This document shows positions 13,432-18,676 of a DNA stretch of 18,676 nt, piece after piece. Under the pieces are notes generated by a model. It did not search any database, was not told the DNA's origin, and saw only the letters and a program-made list of their open reading frames with translations. Both the position numbers and the translations under genes were made by a program. This DNA comes from an uncultured Lachnospiraceae bacterium (GTDB lineage Bacteria > Bacillota > Clostridia > Lachnospirales > Lachnospiraceae): positions 1-18,676 of the forward strand of contig CAMPAX010000021.1 of assembly GCA_946633495.1 (NCBI GenBank). The letters run 5' to 3'. Positions within the stretch are counted from its first letter, which is position 1; each line of letters begins with the position of its first letter.

Positions 13432-14802
13432 ATGTCTGTAATTTCTGAAATACCCGGAAGCAGGACGGAGGGACTCCGTATATCTTTGATCACACTGGGC
13501 TGTGACAAGAATACGGTGGACAGTGAGGAAATGCTTGGCATCCTTACCCATGCAGGATACTCTCTTGCGGAACTTCCCGAGGATGCGGATGCGGTCATTG
13601 TGAATACCTGCTGCTTCATCCACGACGCGCTTCAGGAAAGCATAGATACATTGCTTGAAGTGGCGGAGTATAAGAAGACCGGATCTTTAAAATATCTGAT
13701 CGCAGCAGGGTGTATGTCGGAACGGTACAAGGATGAGATCGCGGCCGAGATCCCTGAAGTGGATGCGTTCGTGGGAACGACCGGCTTTACGGCCATAGCA
13801 GAGGTTCTTTCCCGCCTTAAGGCAGGGGAGAAGGAAGTTCGTGTCTTCCCGGATATCAACCGCGTGACGGAAGAAAGCCCGAGGCAGATCACCAATCGCC
13901 CCTATACGGAGTATCTGAAGATCGCTGAGGGATGTGATAAAAAATGCACTTATTGCGCGATCCCGCGATTCCGCGGAAACTACCGAAGCATTCCCATGAA
14001 CCGTCTGGTAAAGACCGCGCGTCTTCTTGTTGAGGACGGAGTTCGGGAACTGATCCTGGTGGCACAGGAGACTACGGTATATGGTGTGGATCTTTACGGA
14101 GAGAAGAAGCTTCCGGAGCTCCTCAGGAGACTGGCAGAGATCGAAGAGCTTAAATGGATACGGATCCTGTATTGTTATCCCGAGGAGATCGATGACGAAC
14201 TGATCGATGTAATGGTGGAAGAACCAAAGGTCCTGCATTATATTGATATGCCGCTGCAGCATACCGAGACCAGAATGCTGCAGAGAATGGGACGGATCTT
14301 CACGAAGGAAAAACTCTATGCTCTTGTGGAAAAGCTTCGGGAACGGATCCCGGATATCACCCTTCGGACCACGCTTATTACCGGTTTCCCGGGTGAGAAG
14401 GAAGAAGAGCATGAAGCCTGTATGGAGACACTGAACGATCTGGAATTTGACCGCGTCGGAGTGTTCACCTATTCCCGGGAAGAGGGGACTGTGGCTGCGG
14501 ATATGCCAGATCAGATTTCTGAGGATGTGAAGGAACGTTATCGAAATGAGATCATGGAGCTGCAGCAGGAGATCTCCTTAGACAAGAACGAGTCTCTTGT
14601 AGGGAGCACCATGGATGTGATCATCGAAGGGTATATCCCGGAAGATGATGTGTATGTGGGGCGCTCCTATCGGGATGCTCCGGATGTGGATGGCATGGTT
14701 TTCCTGGAGGCTGACAGAGAACTGATCTCAGGAACGATCCTCCCGGTAACCATTTCCGGCGCGTCTGAATACGATCTTACAGCGGTGATTGCGGAAGAAT
14801 GA
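13432..14802 (+). CDS. rimO: Ribosomal protein S12 methylthiotransferase RimO
   Basis: RimO is a radical-SAM enzyme with two 4Fe-4S clusters that adds a methylthio group to a conserved aspartate of ribosomal protein S12. The 456 residues divide into an N-terminal UPF0004 domain with cluster ligands Cys24 (GCDKNTVDSE), Cys60 (NTCCFI) and Cys94 (AGCM), a radical-SAM domain with Cys168/172/175 (EGCDKKCTYC), and a C-terminal TRAM domain (about 380-450). 'GCDKNTVDSE' and 'NTCCFIHDALQESI' favour RimO over the related tRNA enzymes MiaB and MtaB. A second Cys (61) beside the cluster ligand, where Ser is common, is noted. The start overlaps the end of folD by context: one base separates them and the ribosome site (GGAAGGA, about 13419) is inside folD, implying coupled translation. 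ftsK upstream and pgsA downstream are its normal neighbours. Confidence 0.96.
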   Translation: MSVISEIPGSRTEGLRISLITLGCDKNTVDSEEMLGILTHAGYSLAELPEDADAVIVNTCCFIHDALQESIDTLLEVAEYKKTGSLKYLIAAGCMSERYKDEIAAEIPEVDAFVGTTGFTAIAEVLSRLKAGEKEVRVFPDINRVTEESPRQITNRPYTEYLKIAEGCDKKCTYCAIPRFRGNYRSIPMNRLVKTARLLVEDGVRELILVAQETTVYGVDLYGEKKLPELLRRLAEIEELKWIRILYCYPEEIDDELIDVMVEEPKVLHYIDMPLQHTETRMLQRMGRIFTKEKLYALVEKLRERIPDITLRTTLITGFPGEKEEEHEACMETLNDLEFDRVGVFTYSREEGTVAADMPDQISEDVKERYRNEIMELQQEISLDKNESLVGSTMDVIIEGYIPEDDVYVGRSYRDAPDVDGMVFLEADRELISGTILPVTISGASEYDLTAVIAEE

Positions 14803-14812
14803 CAGTAAAAGA

Positions 14813-14841
14813 TTGCATTCACGCATGAAAAGTCGTATAAT
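14813..14841 (+). promoter_or_regulatory. Promoter of pgsA
   Basis: TTGCAT (14813-14818) and a perfect TATAAT (14836-14841) are 17 bases apart, with transcription expected near 14848. This gives a leader of about 95 bases before pgsA. It begins 10 bases after the rimO stop. Confidence 0.7.
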
Positions 14842-14859
14842 TCATTCTATGCGTCTTTT
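14828..14859 (+). terminator. Possible terminator of the fhs-folD-rimO transcript, overlapping the pgsA promoter
   Basis: Bases 14828-14839 pair with 14848-14859 (AAAAG.CG.ATA with TAT.CG.CTTTT) over 12 positions with one T-T mismatch and one G-U, around an 8-base loop. It ends in TTTTGTTT. The stem is AU-rich and overlaps the -10 of the pgsA promoter, so it may be partly an accident of promoter composition. Confidence 0.4.
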
Positions 14860-14942
14860 GTTTCATATGAATACTGACAGAACAGGTGTAAAACTAAACG
14901 TATTGGGACTTCCAGAGACGCTGAAAAAGGAGTAGTCTGATA

Positions 14943-15509
14943 ATGAATTTACCGAATAAACTAACCGTGTTCCGTGTGATGCTGATCCCGGTTTTTGTAT
15001 TTTTTATGTTGGTTCCCGACATCCCGGGAGCAAAATGGTACGCGCTTTTGTTCTTTTGTCTGGCATCTGTCACGGATTTCTTTGACGGATATCTTGCGCG
15101 AAAGAACAATCTGGTGACGGACTTCGGAAAGTTTATGGATCCTTTGGCTGATAAGCTTCTGATCTGTTCCGCGCTGATCGCGCTGTGCAGCAACGGAAGA
15201 TTTCCTGCATGGATTGTGATCGTCATCATCGCAAGAGAATTCACCATCAGCGGTTTTCGTCTTATCGCTTCCGATAATGGACGTGTGATATCGGCCAGTA
15301 TGTGGGGGAAGGTCAAGACGGTCGTTCAGATGTTTGCGGTGATCTTCCTGATCTGTGATTTTAACAACGTGTCGGGAACCGGTCTTAAGGGAACCGGTGC
15401 GGTATATGTGATCGAGCAGTGTTTTATCTATCTGGCGATGGCACTTACCGTGATCTCGCTGATCGATTACATCATAAAGAATCGCGATGTGATCAGCACA
15501 ACGAAATAA
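14943..15509 (+). CDS. pgsA: CDP-diacylglycerol-glycerol-3-phosphate 3-phosphatidyltransferase
   Basis: PgsA makes phosphatidylglycerol phosphate from CDP-diacylglycerol and glycerol 3-phosphate, the committed step to phosphatidylglycerol and cardiolipin, in the cytoplasmic membrane. The 188-residue length is normal. The CDP-alcohol phosphotransferase signature is exact: Asp45-x2-Asp48-Gly49-x2-Ala52-Arg53-x8-Gly62-x3-Asp66-x3-Asp70. Hydrophobic helices lie at about 9-24, 33-48, 72-84, 90-105, 122-140 and 155-175. 'NLPNKLTVFRV' at the N-terminus is the usual PgsA opening. AAGGAG at 14927-14932 sits 10 bases before the ATG. It has its own promoter and strong terminator, so it is probably monocistronic. 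cinA and recA, common next neighbours in Firmicutes, are not here. Confidence 0.94.
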   Translation: MNLPNKLTVFRVMLIPVFVFFMLVPDIPGAKWYALLFFCLASVTDFFDGYLARKNNLVTDFGKFMDPLADKLLICSALIALCSNGRFPAWIVIVIIAREFTISGFRLIASDNGRVISASMWGKVKTVVQMFAVIFLICDFNNVSGTGLKGTGAVYVIEQCFIYLAMALTVISLIDYIIKNRDVISTTK

Positions 15510-15521
15510 TATCAGGTCTTT

Positions 15522-15567
15522 AAAAGCACAGGAGATAACTGCCGGACGGCGTATCCTGTGCTTTTTC
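15522..15567 (+). terminator. Rho-independent terminator of pgsA
   Basis: AAAAGCACAGGA (15522-15533) pairs perfectly with TCCTGTGCTTTT (15554-15565) over 12 bp, with a smaller GCCG/CGGC stem in the 20-base loop (15541-15550). A T-run (15562-15566) ends it. Confidence 0.88.
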
Positions 15568-15576
15568 AAGTGCAGC

Positions 15577-15612
15577 AGTATTTTTTGGAGCAGCAGAACC
15601 CAAAAAAGTATT
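15577..15612 (+). other. Inverted repeat upstream of the decarboxylase operon
   Basis: TTTTTTGG (15581-15588) and CCAAAAAA (15600-15607) are perfect complements with an 11-base spacer; with one bulged base the pairing extends to AGTA/TATT. It has no terminator geometry on either strand. It may be a regulator site in this 307-base gap (15510-15816), which otherwise holds the pgsA terminator, another repeat and two promoter candidates. Confidence 0.35.
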
Positions 15613-15616
15613 ATTC

Positions 15617-15641
15617 TGTCATTTATATCTCTTTTATGACA
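15617..15641 (+). promoter_or_regulatory. TGTCAT/ATGACA inverted repeat, possible operator
   Basis: TGTCAT (15617-15622) and ATGACA (15636-15641) are perfect 6-base complements 13 bases apart, placed 24 bases upstream of the first promoter candidate. A similar TGTCAT/ATGAC pair with a 9-base spacer occurs after the carboxyltransferase gene (17241-17260). Confidence 0.3.
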
Positions 15642-15664
15642 TTAGACCGGATCCTGGGGAAGCG

Positions 15665-15694
15665 TTGATACGGTTTCGCTGATTTTCATTTAAT
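15665..15694 (+). promoter_or_regulatory. Upstream promoter candidate of the decarboxylase operon
   Basis: TTGATA (15665-15670) and TTTAAT (15689-15694) each match the consensus at five of six positions, with an 18-base spacer. It would give a leader of about 115 bases. Confidence 0.4.
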
Positions 15695-15711
15695 TTTATG
15701 GAAGAAACAAG

Positions 15712-15740
15712 TTGAAAACTGAAAACAAAAGTTATACAAT
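15712..15740 (+). promoter_or_regulatory. Main promoter candidate of the decarboxylase operon
   Basis: TTGAAA (15712-15717) and TACAAT (15735-15740) each match the consensus at five of six positions with the ideal 17-base spacer. Transcription is expected near 15747, about 70 bases before the carboxyltransferase start. This is the best-matching promoter in the window. Confidence 0.7.
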
Positions 15741-15816
15741 ACAATGGGCGAAAAATGGGTCTGACAACAAAATCTGTTATCGAACCCTGTAATTTAGTAT
15801 ATATGGAGGACTAAAG

Positions 15817-17223
15817 ATGAGCGAAAAACAAAAGTACTCTGCAAGTGAACGTATCGCAGCGCTCCTTGACGACTCAAGCTTTGTTGAGATCGGTGCTTAT
15901 GTCACGGCCAGAAGTACGGACTTTAACATCAAGGAATTCGATACTCCGAAGGACGGCGTTCTGACGGGTTACGGTGTGATCGACGGAAAGCTGGTATACG
16001 TCTACAGCCAGGACGCTTCCGTGCTTGGAGGCTCCATCGGTGAGATGCATGCAAAGAAGATCGCAAACCTGTATAACCTGGCCATGAAATGCGGTGCACC
16101 GGTGATCGGGCTGATCGACTGTGCAGGCCTTCGTCTGCAGGAGGCGACAGATGCACTGACCGCTTTCGGACGTATTTTCAAGAAGATGTCCCAGGCTTCC
16201 GGTGTGATCCCTCAGATCACTGCAATCTTCGGAACCTGCGGCGGCGGCACGGCTATGATTCCGTCTCTGACGGATTTCACCTTTATGACCAGCCAGAATT
16301 CCAAGCTGTTCGTCAATAGTCCGAACGCCTTGGATGGCAATTATGAAGGAAAGGTAGATACCTCCGCGGCATCTTACATCAGTGAGAATACAGGCCTTGT
16401 GGATTCGGTCTGCGAGACAGAAGCGGATGTCCTTTCCGAGATCCGGAAGCTGGTAGGGATCCTGCCCTCGAACAATGAGGATGTGGCACTTGTTGCCTGT
16501 GGGGATGCACTGAATCGTACCATTCCGGGAATCGAATCCATGGATGCGGAGCAGATCATCACCAACATCGCAGATGACCTTCTGTTCACGGAAGTGAAGA
16601 AGGCCTACGCAAAAGACATGAAGATCGGCTTTATACGTATGAACGGTGCCACCGTCGGTGTTGTGGCAAATGCAGATAAGACACTGACTTCTGCAGGGCT
16701 TTCCAAGGCTGCAAGATTCGTTACTTTCTGCGATGCGTTCAGTATCCCTGTTCTTACCCTTGTAAATGTAAAGAACTTTGCCGGGACGGTCGAGGAAGAA
16801 AAAACCATTTCCGATGCGGCCGCAGCTCTTTCCTTTGCTTATGCCAGCGCTACGGTTGAGAAGGTTACGGTCGTAACGGGAGAAGCATACGGTTCTGCTT
16901 ATATCACTATGAATTCCAAGTCTCTTGGAGCTGATATGGTTTATGCATGGCCGACAGCGAAGATCGGAATGATGGAGTCGAAGATGGCAGCACGCATTAT
17001 GTATGCGAACGAGCTGGCTGCTGCGGATGACAAGCTTCAGAAAGAGCGTGAGATTGCTGCAAAGATCGATGAGCTTCAGGGCAGTGCACTGGCTGCGGCA
17101 AAGCGCGGTTACATCGATGATATCATCGAGCCGGATGCCACAAGAAAGAGAGTCATTGCGGCATTTGAGATGCTGTCCACCAAGCAGGAGGACGGACCGG
17201 CAAGAAAGCATGCCGGAAGATAG
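15817..17223 (+). CDS. Biotin-dependent acyl-CoA carboxyltransferase/decarboxylase alpha subunit (MmdA/PccB-like, divergent)
   Basis: A 468-residue soluble protein with the two crotonase-like halves of acyl-CoA carboxyltransferases, expected to pass a carboxyl group between an acyl-CoA and biotin. N-terminal half: 'GGSIGEMHAKKIANLYNLA' and the oxyanion-region motif DCAGLRLQE (101-109), then 'ASGVIPQITAIFGTCGGGTA' (about 127-146). C-terminal half: 'VKNFAGTVEEEKTISDAAAALSFAYA' and 'SKSLGADMVYAWPTAKIGMMESKMAA'. Methylmalonyl-CoA decarboxylase and propionyl-CoA carboxylase beta subunits are about 510-520 residues and, as I remember, carry a 'SGGARIQEG' motif; this one is shorter and reads CAGLRLQEA. 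GGAGG (15805-15809) sets the start. Downstream OadG-like and biotin carrier genes point to a membrane Na+-pumping decarboxylase (MmdA/GcdA role) and not a biosynthetic carboxylase. The CoA substrate is unknown; methylmalonyl-CoA is only the nearest guess. Confidence 0.85.
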   Translation: MSEKQKYSASERIAALLDDSSFVEIGAYVTARSTDFNIKEFDTPKDGVLTGYGVIDGKLVYVYSQDASVLGGSIGEMHAKKIANLYNLAMKCGAPVIGLIDCAGLRLQEATDALTAFGRIFKKMSQASGVIPQITAIFGTCGGGTAMIPSLTDFTFMTSQNSKLFVNSPNALDGNYEGKVDTSAASYISENTGLVDSVCETEADVLSEIRKLVGILPSNNEDVALVACGDALNRTIPGIESMDAEQIITNIADDLLFTEVKKAYAKDMKIGFIRMNGATVGVVANADKTLTSAGLSKAARFVTFCDAFSIPVLTLVNVKNFAGTVEEEKTISDAAAALSFAYASATVEKVTVVTGEAYGSAYITMNSKSLGADMVYAWPTAKIGMMESKMAARIMYANELAAADDKLQKEREIAAKIDELQGSALAAAKRGYIDDIIEPDATRKRVIAAFEMLSTKQEDGPARKHAGR

Positions 17224-17306
17224 TTTCAGGTAAGCACAGCTGTCATATATCTTGAATGACGATTATTTGTAAGAGTGAATAAGTATAGCGAAGTGAGGAA
17301 TAACGA

Positions 17307-18329
17307 ATGAAGAAGAAACTGATTCTGATCTTCAGTCTGATGGTCCTGTTCTGCTTTTCCGCATGTTCCATGGAAAGTCCGGCGAGTTTTGAATATGACA
17401 AGGATGTCATGATCGATATGACGAAATCCATTGTCACAAACTATAAGGACATGAGCGGCGCCAGAGCGGATTATCTTCTCAGTGAAGGAGAAAATGTCGA
17501 GAAAACCGCAGTGGCCGGTTTCAAACAGGCGCAGACGACAGATCAGGTAGGAACCTTTGTAGGCTTTGATACTTCCGAAGACGCGGTCACATTTGAAAAT
17601 GGTACGAAGGGGAAGATCCTCTGTTCTATCATCGCAAAATACAGTGAGCGAAATGTCAGGGTTACGGTTTCCTATACCGAGAACAAGCTTTTCAAAGCTC
17701 GGTACGAAGAGGAAATGAAGACACTGGAGTATTATGCGTCCACCTACGGTTACAAGGATGCGGAGGATCTCGTAAAGAATGATGAGAGCCTGAAGCAGCT
17801 GGGATACCGTACGGACAGTGCGGAGCATTTTGTAACGGATATCATCATGCTTTCACAGCAGAATCCGGTGCTTCCTTATACTCCGGTGGAATGTGAGGTT
17901 ACAGCAGTCTATGATACACAGGAGCTTCTGATCGAAGGAGCTAAGAACATGGGCGTCGGTATGGGCGTTGTGTTTGCGGTTCTGATCTTCATTGCATGTA
18001 TCATTTATCTGCTCCGTTTTGTTCCGAAGCTGCTTGGAAAAGAGAAGCCGAAGCAGACTCAGGTAAAAGTACCTTCGGCTCCGAAGAAGGAAAAACCTGT
18101 GGCAGAGGCACCTGCTCGTCCCGCTGCCGAGGTGAAAACAACCGGAGAAGTCGGAACGGAAGTTACGGATGGCGAACTGATCGCTGTTATTACGGCGGCG
18201 CTGCATGCATATCTTGCGGACGCTGGTTCAGCCGGGGAAGATGCGGGTGAAGCGGGTGTGGTTCATCCGCCGGCATATACGGAAAGCAATGATAAACTTG
18301 TGGTTCGTTCGATCCGGAGAGTCAGCTGA
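17307..18329 (+). CDS. Lipoprotein with OadG-like membrane segment (decarboxylase gamma/delta-type subunit)
   Basis: The 340 residues fall into four parts. A lipoprotein signal peptide (1-19) ends in FSAC with Cys20 as lipidation site. Residues about 21-205 form a hydrophilic domain, presumably outside the cell, that I do not firmly recognise ('TKSIVTNYKDMSGARADYLLS...'); it recalls small DUF-type domains seen in other lipoproteins. One membrane helix follows (about 213-238, GMGVVFAVLIFIACIIYLL), placed and styled like the single helix of OadG/MmdD. The cytoplasmic tail has a Lys/Pro/Ala-rich linker (about 243-280), then 'DGELIAVITAALHAYLA' and a closing 'LVVRSIRRVS', as in OadG-type proteins. 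Ordinary OadG is only about 80-120 residues, so the extra domain is notable. The ribosome site is weak (GAGG near 17295), 83 bases after the upstream stop. It probably anchors the carboxyltransferase to the membrane pump. Confidence 0.78.
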   Translation: MKKKLILIFSLMVLFCFSACSMESPASFEYDKDVMIDMTKSIVTNYKDMSGARADYLLSEGENVEKTAVAGFKQAQTTDQVGTFVGFDTSEDAVTFENGTKGKILCSIIAKYSERNVRVTVSYTENKLFKARYEEEMKTLEYYASTYGYKDAEDLVKNDESLKQLGYRTDSAEHFVTDIIMLSQQNPVLPYTPVECEVTAVYDTQELLIEGAKNMGVGMGVVFAVLIFIACIIYLLRFVPKLLGKEKPKQTQVKVPSAPKKEKPVAEAPARPAAEVKTTGEVGTEVTDGELIAVITAALHAYLADAGSAGEDAGEAGVVHPPAYTESNDKLVVRSIRRVS

Positions 18330-18391
18330 GACGATTTCGGTGAAAGGCGTTTTACTCGATTTAATATAGAATTCTATTCAGGAGGAATATC

Positions 18392-18676
18392 ATGAAAAAT
18401 TACAGGATCACAGTAAATGGAACTACCTATGATGTAGCGGTTGAAGAGGCAGAGGGCGGCGCAGCACCTGCACCTGCAGCAGCGAAAGCAGCAGCACCTG
18501 CACCGAAGGCAGCAGCACCTGCAGCAGCACCTGCACCGGCGGCAGCACCTGCACCGAAGGCGGCTTCCGGAGCGGCCGGAAGCGTTACGGTTGCATCTCC
18601 GATGCCCGGAAAAATCCTTGGTGTGAAGACAGAAGTCGGTAAGAGCGTGAAGAGGGGTGAGGGTCTGCTGATCCTT
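18392..18676 (+). CDS. Biotin carboxyl carrier protein of a decarboxylase (3' truncated)
   Basis: The frame is open from the ATG at 18392 to the window end (95 codons, no stop). A short N-terminal beta segment (MKNYRITVNGTTYDVAVEE, 1-19) is followed by an Ala/Pro/Lys linker (about 24-57) and the start of a biotinyl domain: SPMPGKILGV (69-78), then 'VGKSVKRGEGLLIL', where the sequence stops. In this family the next residues are normally E-A-M-K-M with the biotinylated lysine, so the biotin site should lie within the next 15 bases but is not seen. AGGAGG (18380-18385) sits 6 bases before the start. It should carry carboxybiotin between the carboxyltransferase at 15817 and a beta-type membrane pump expected downstream. 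The linker gives a flexible swinging arm, as in MmdC/GcdC. Confidence 0.9.
   Translation, partial: MKNYRITVNGTTYDVAVEEAEGGAAPAPAAAKAAAPAPKAAAPAAAPAPAAAPAPKAASGAAGSVTVASPMPGKILGVKTEVGKSVKRGEGLLIL
18461..18562 (+). repeat. Imperfect GCA/CCT/CCG repeat encoding the Ala-Pro linker
   Basis: Runs of GCAGCAGCACCTGCACC-type units recur through this stretch, encoding AAPAPKAA-like repeats of the biotin carrier linker. Such tracts can change length by slippage in multiples of a few codons without breaking the frame. Confidence 0.7.

Noticed and set aside
15874..17211. 445-codon minus-strand frame opposite the carboxyltransferase gene
   Set aside because: It is a shadow of a strongly conserved sense gene; no family resemblance and no suitable promoter context.
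18441..18626. Small plus-strand frame rich in Gln, His and Arg at the right end
   Set aside because: It is an out-of-frame reading of the GCA/CCT repeat; the real frame starts at 18392 and encodes a biotin carrier.

Overview
The window (18.7 kb, close to 50% G+C) looks like chromosomal DNA of an anaerobic Firmicute of class Clostridia, most likely family Lachnospiraceae. This is inferred from AGGAGG-type ribosome sites, sigma-A-like promoters, the gene order rpsO/pnp/ftsK/rimO/pgsA, a formate-tetrahydrofolate ligase next to folD, a GH94 glycoside phosphorylase, and a biotin-dependent decarboxylase cluster with an Ala/Pro-linked biotin carrier. No search could be run, so the family placement is an inference. 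All genes lie on the + strand. I see no tRNA, rRNA, CRISPR array, IS element or phage gene.

Layout. (1) 1-800: 3' part of a sugar-type ABC transporter solute-binding protein. (2) 821-1250: rpsO (ribosomal protein S15) with its own promoter, a structured leader that may be the S15 autoregulatory site, and a strong terminator. (3) 1269-2737: a fused shikimate dehydrogenase/shikimate kinase and a strong terminator. (4) 2740-5042: pnp (PNPase) with its own promoter, a leader folding into a long hairpin, and a terminator. (5) 5083-7711: a GH94 disaccharide phosphorylase preceded by inverted repeats and followed by a stable hairpin. (6) 7755-10788: an FtsK/SpoIIIE DNA translocase. (7) 10832-14802: fhs, folD and rimO in close succession (folD and rimO 1 nt apart), probably one operon. 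(8) 14813-15567: pgsA with its own promoter and a strong terminator. (9) 15577-18676: a probable membrane decarboxylase operon, consisting of a carboxyltransferase subunit, a lipoprotein-OadG fusion and the start of a biotin carrier protein that runs off the end.

How it fits together. rpsO-pnp and ftsK-rimO-pgsA are neighbours in many Firmicutes. Here that backbone is kept in order, but metabolic genes sit between its members: aroE-aroK between rpsO and pnp, the GH94 gene between pnp and ftsK, and fhs-folD between ftsK and rimO. Most insertions carry their own terminators, so the backbone genes are largely separate transcription units. fhs and folD together convert formate and tetrahydrofolate to methylene-tetrahydrofolate. 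The last three genes match the carboxyltransferase, gamma/delta and biotin-carrier parts of Na+-pumping decarboxylases; the beta (membrane pump) subunit would be expected just downstream.

The least ordinary items are the divergent carboxyltransferase with its lipoprotein-OadG partner, the GH94 enzyme whose usual phosphate-contacting His appears to be Gln, and the structured leaders of rpsO and pnp. I found no clear evidence of a wholly new system.
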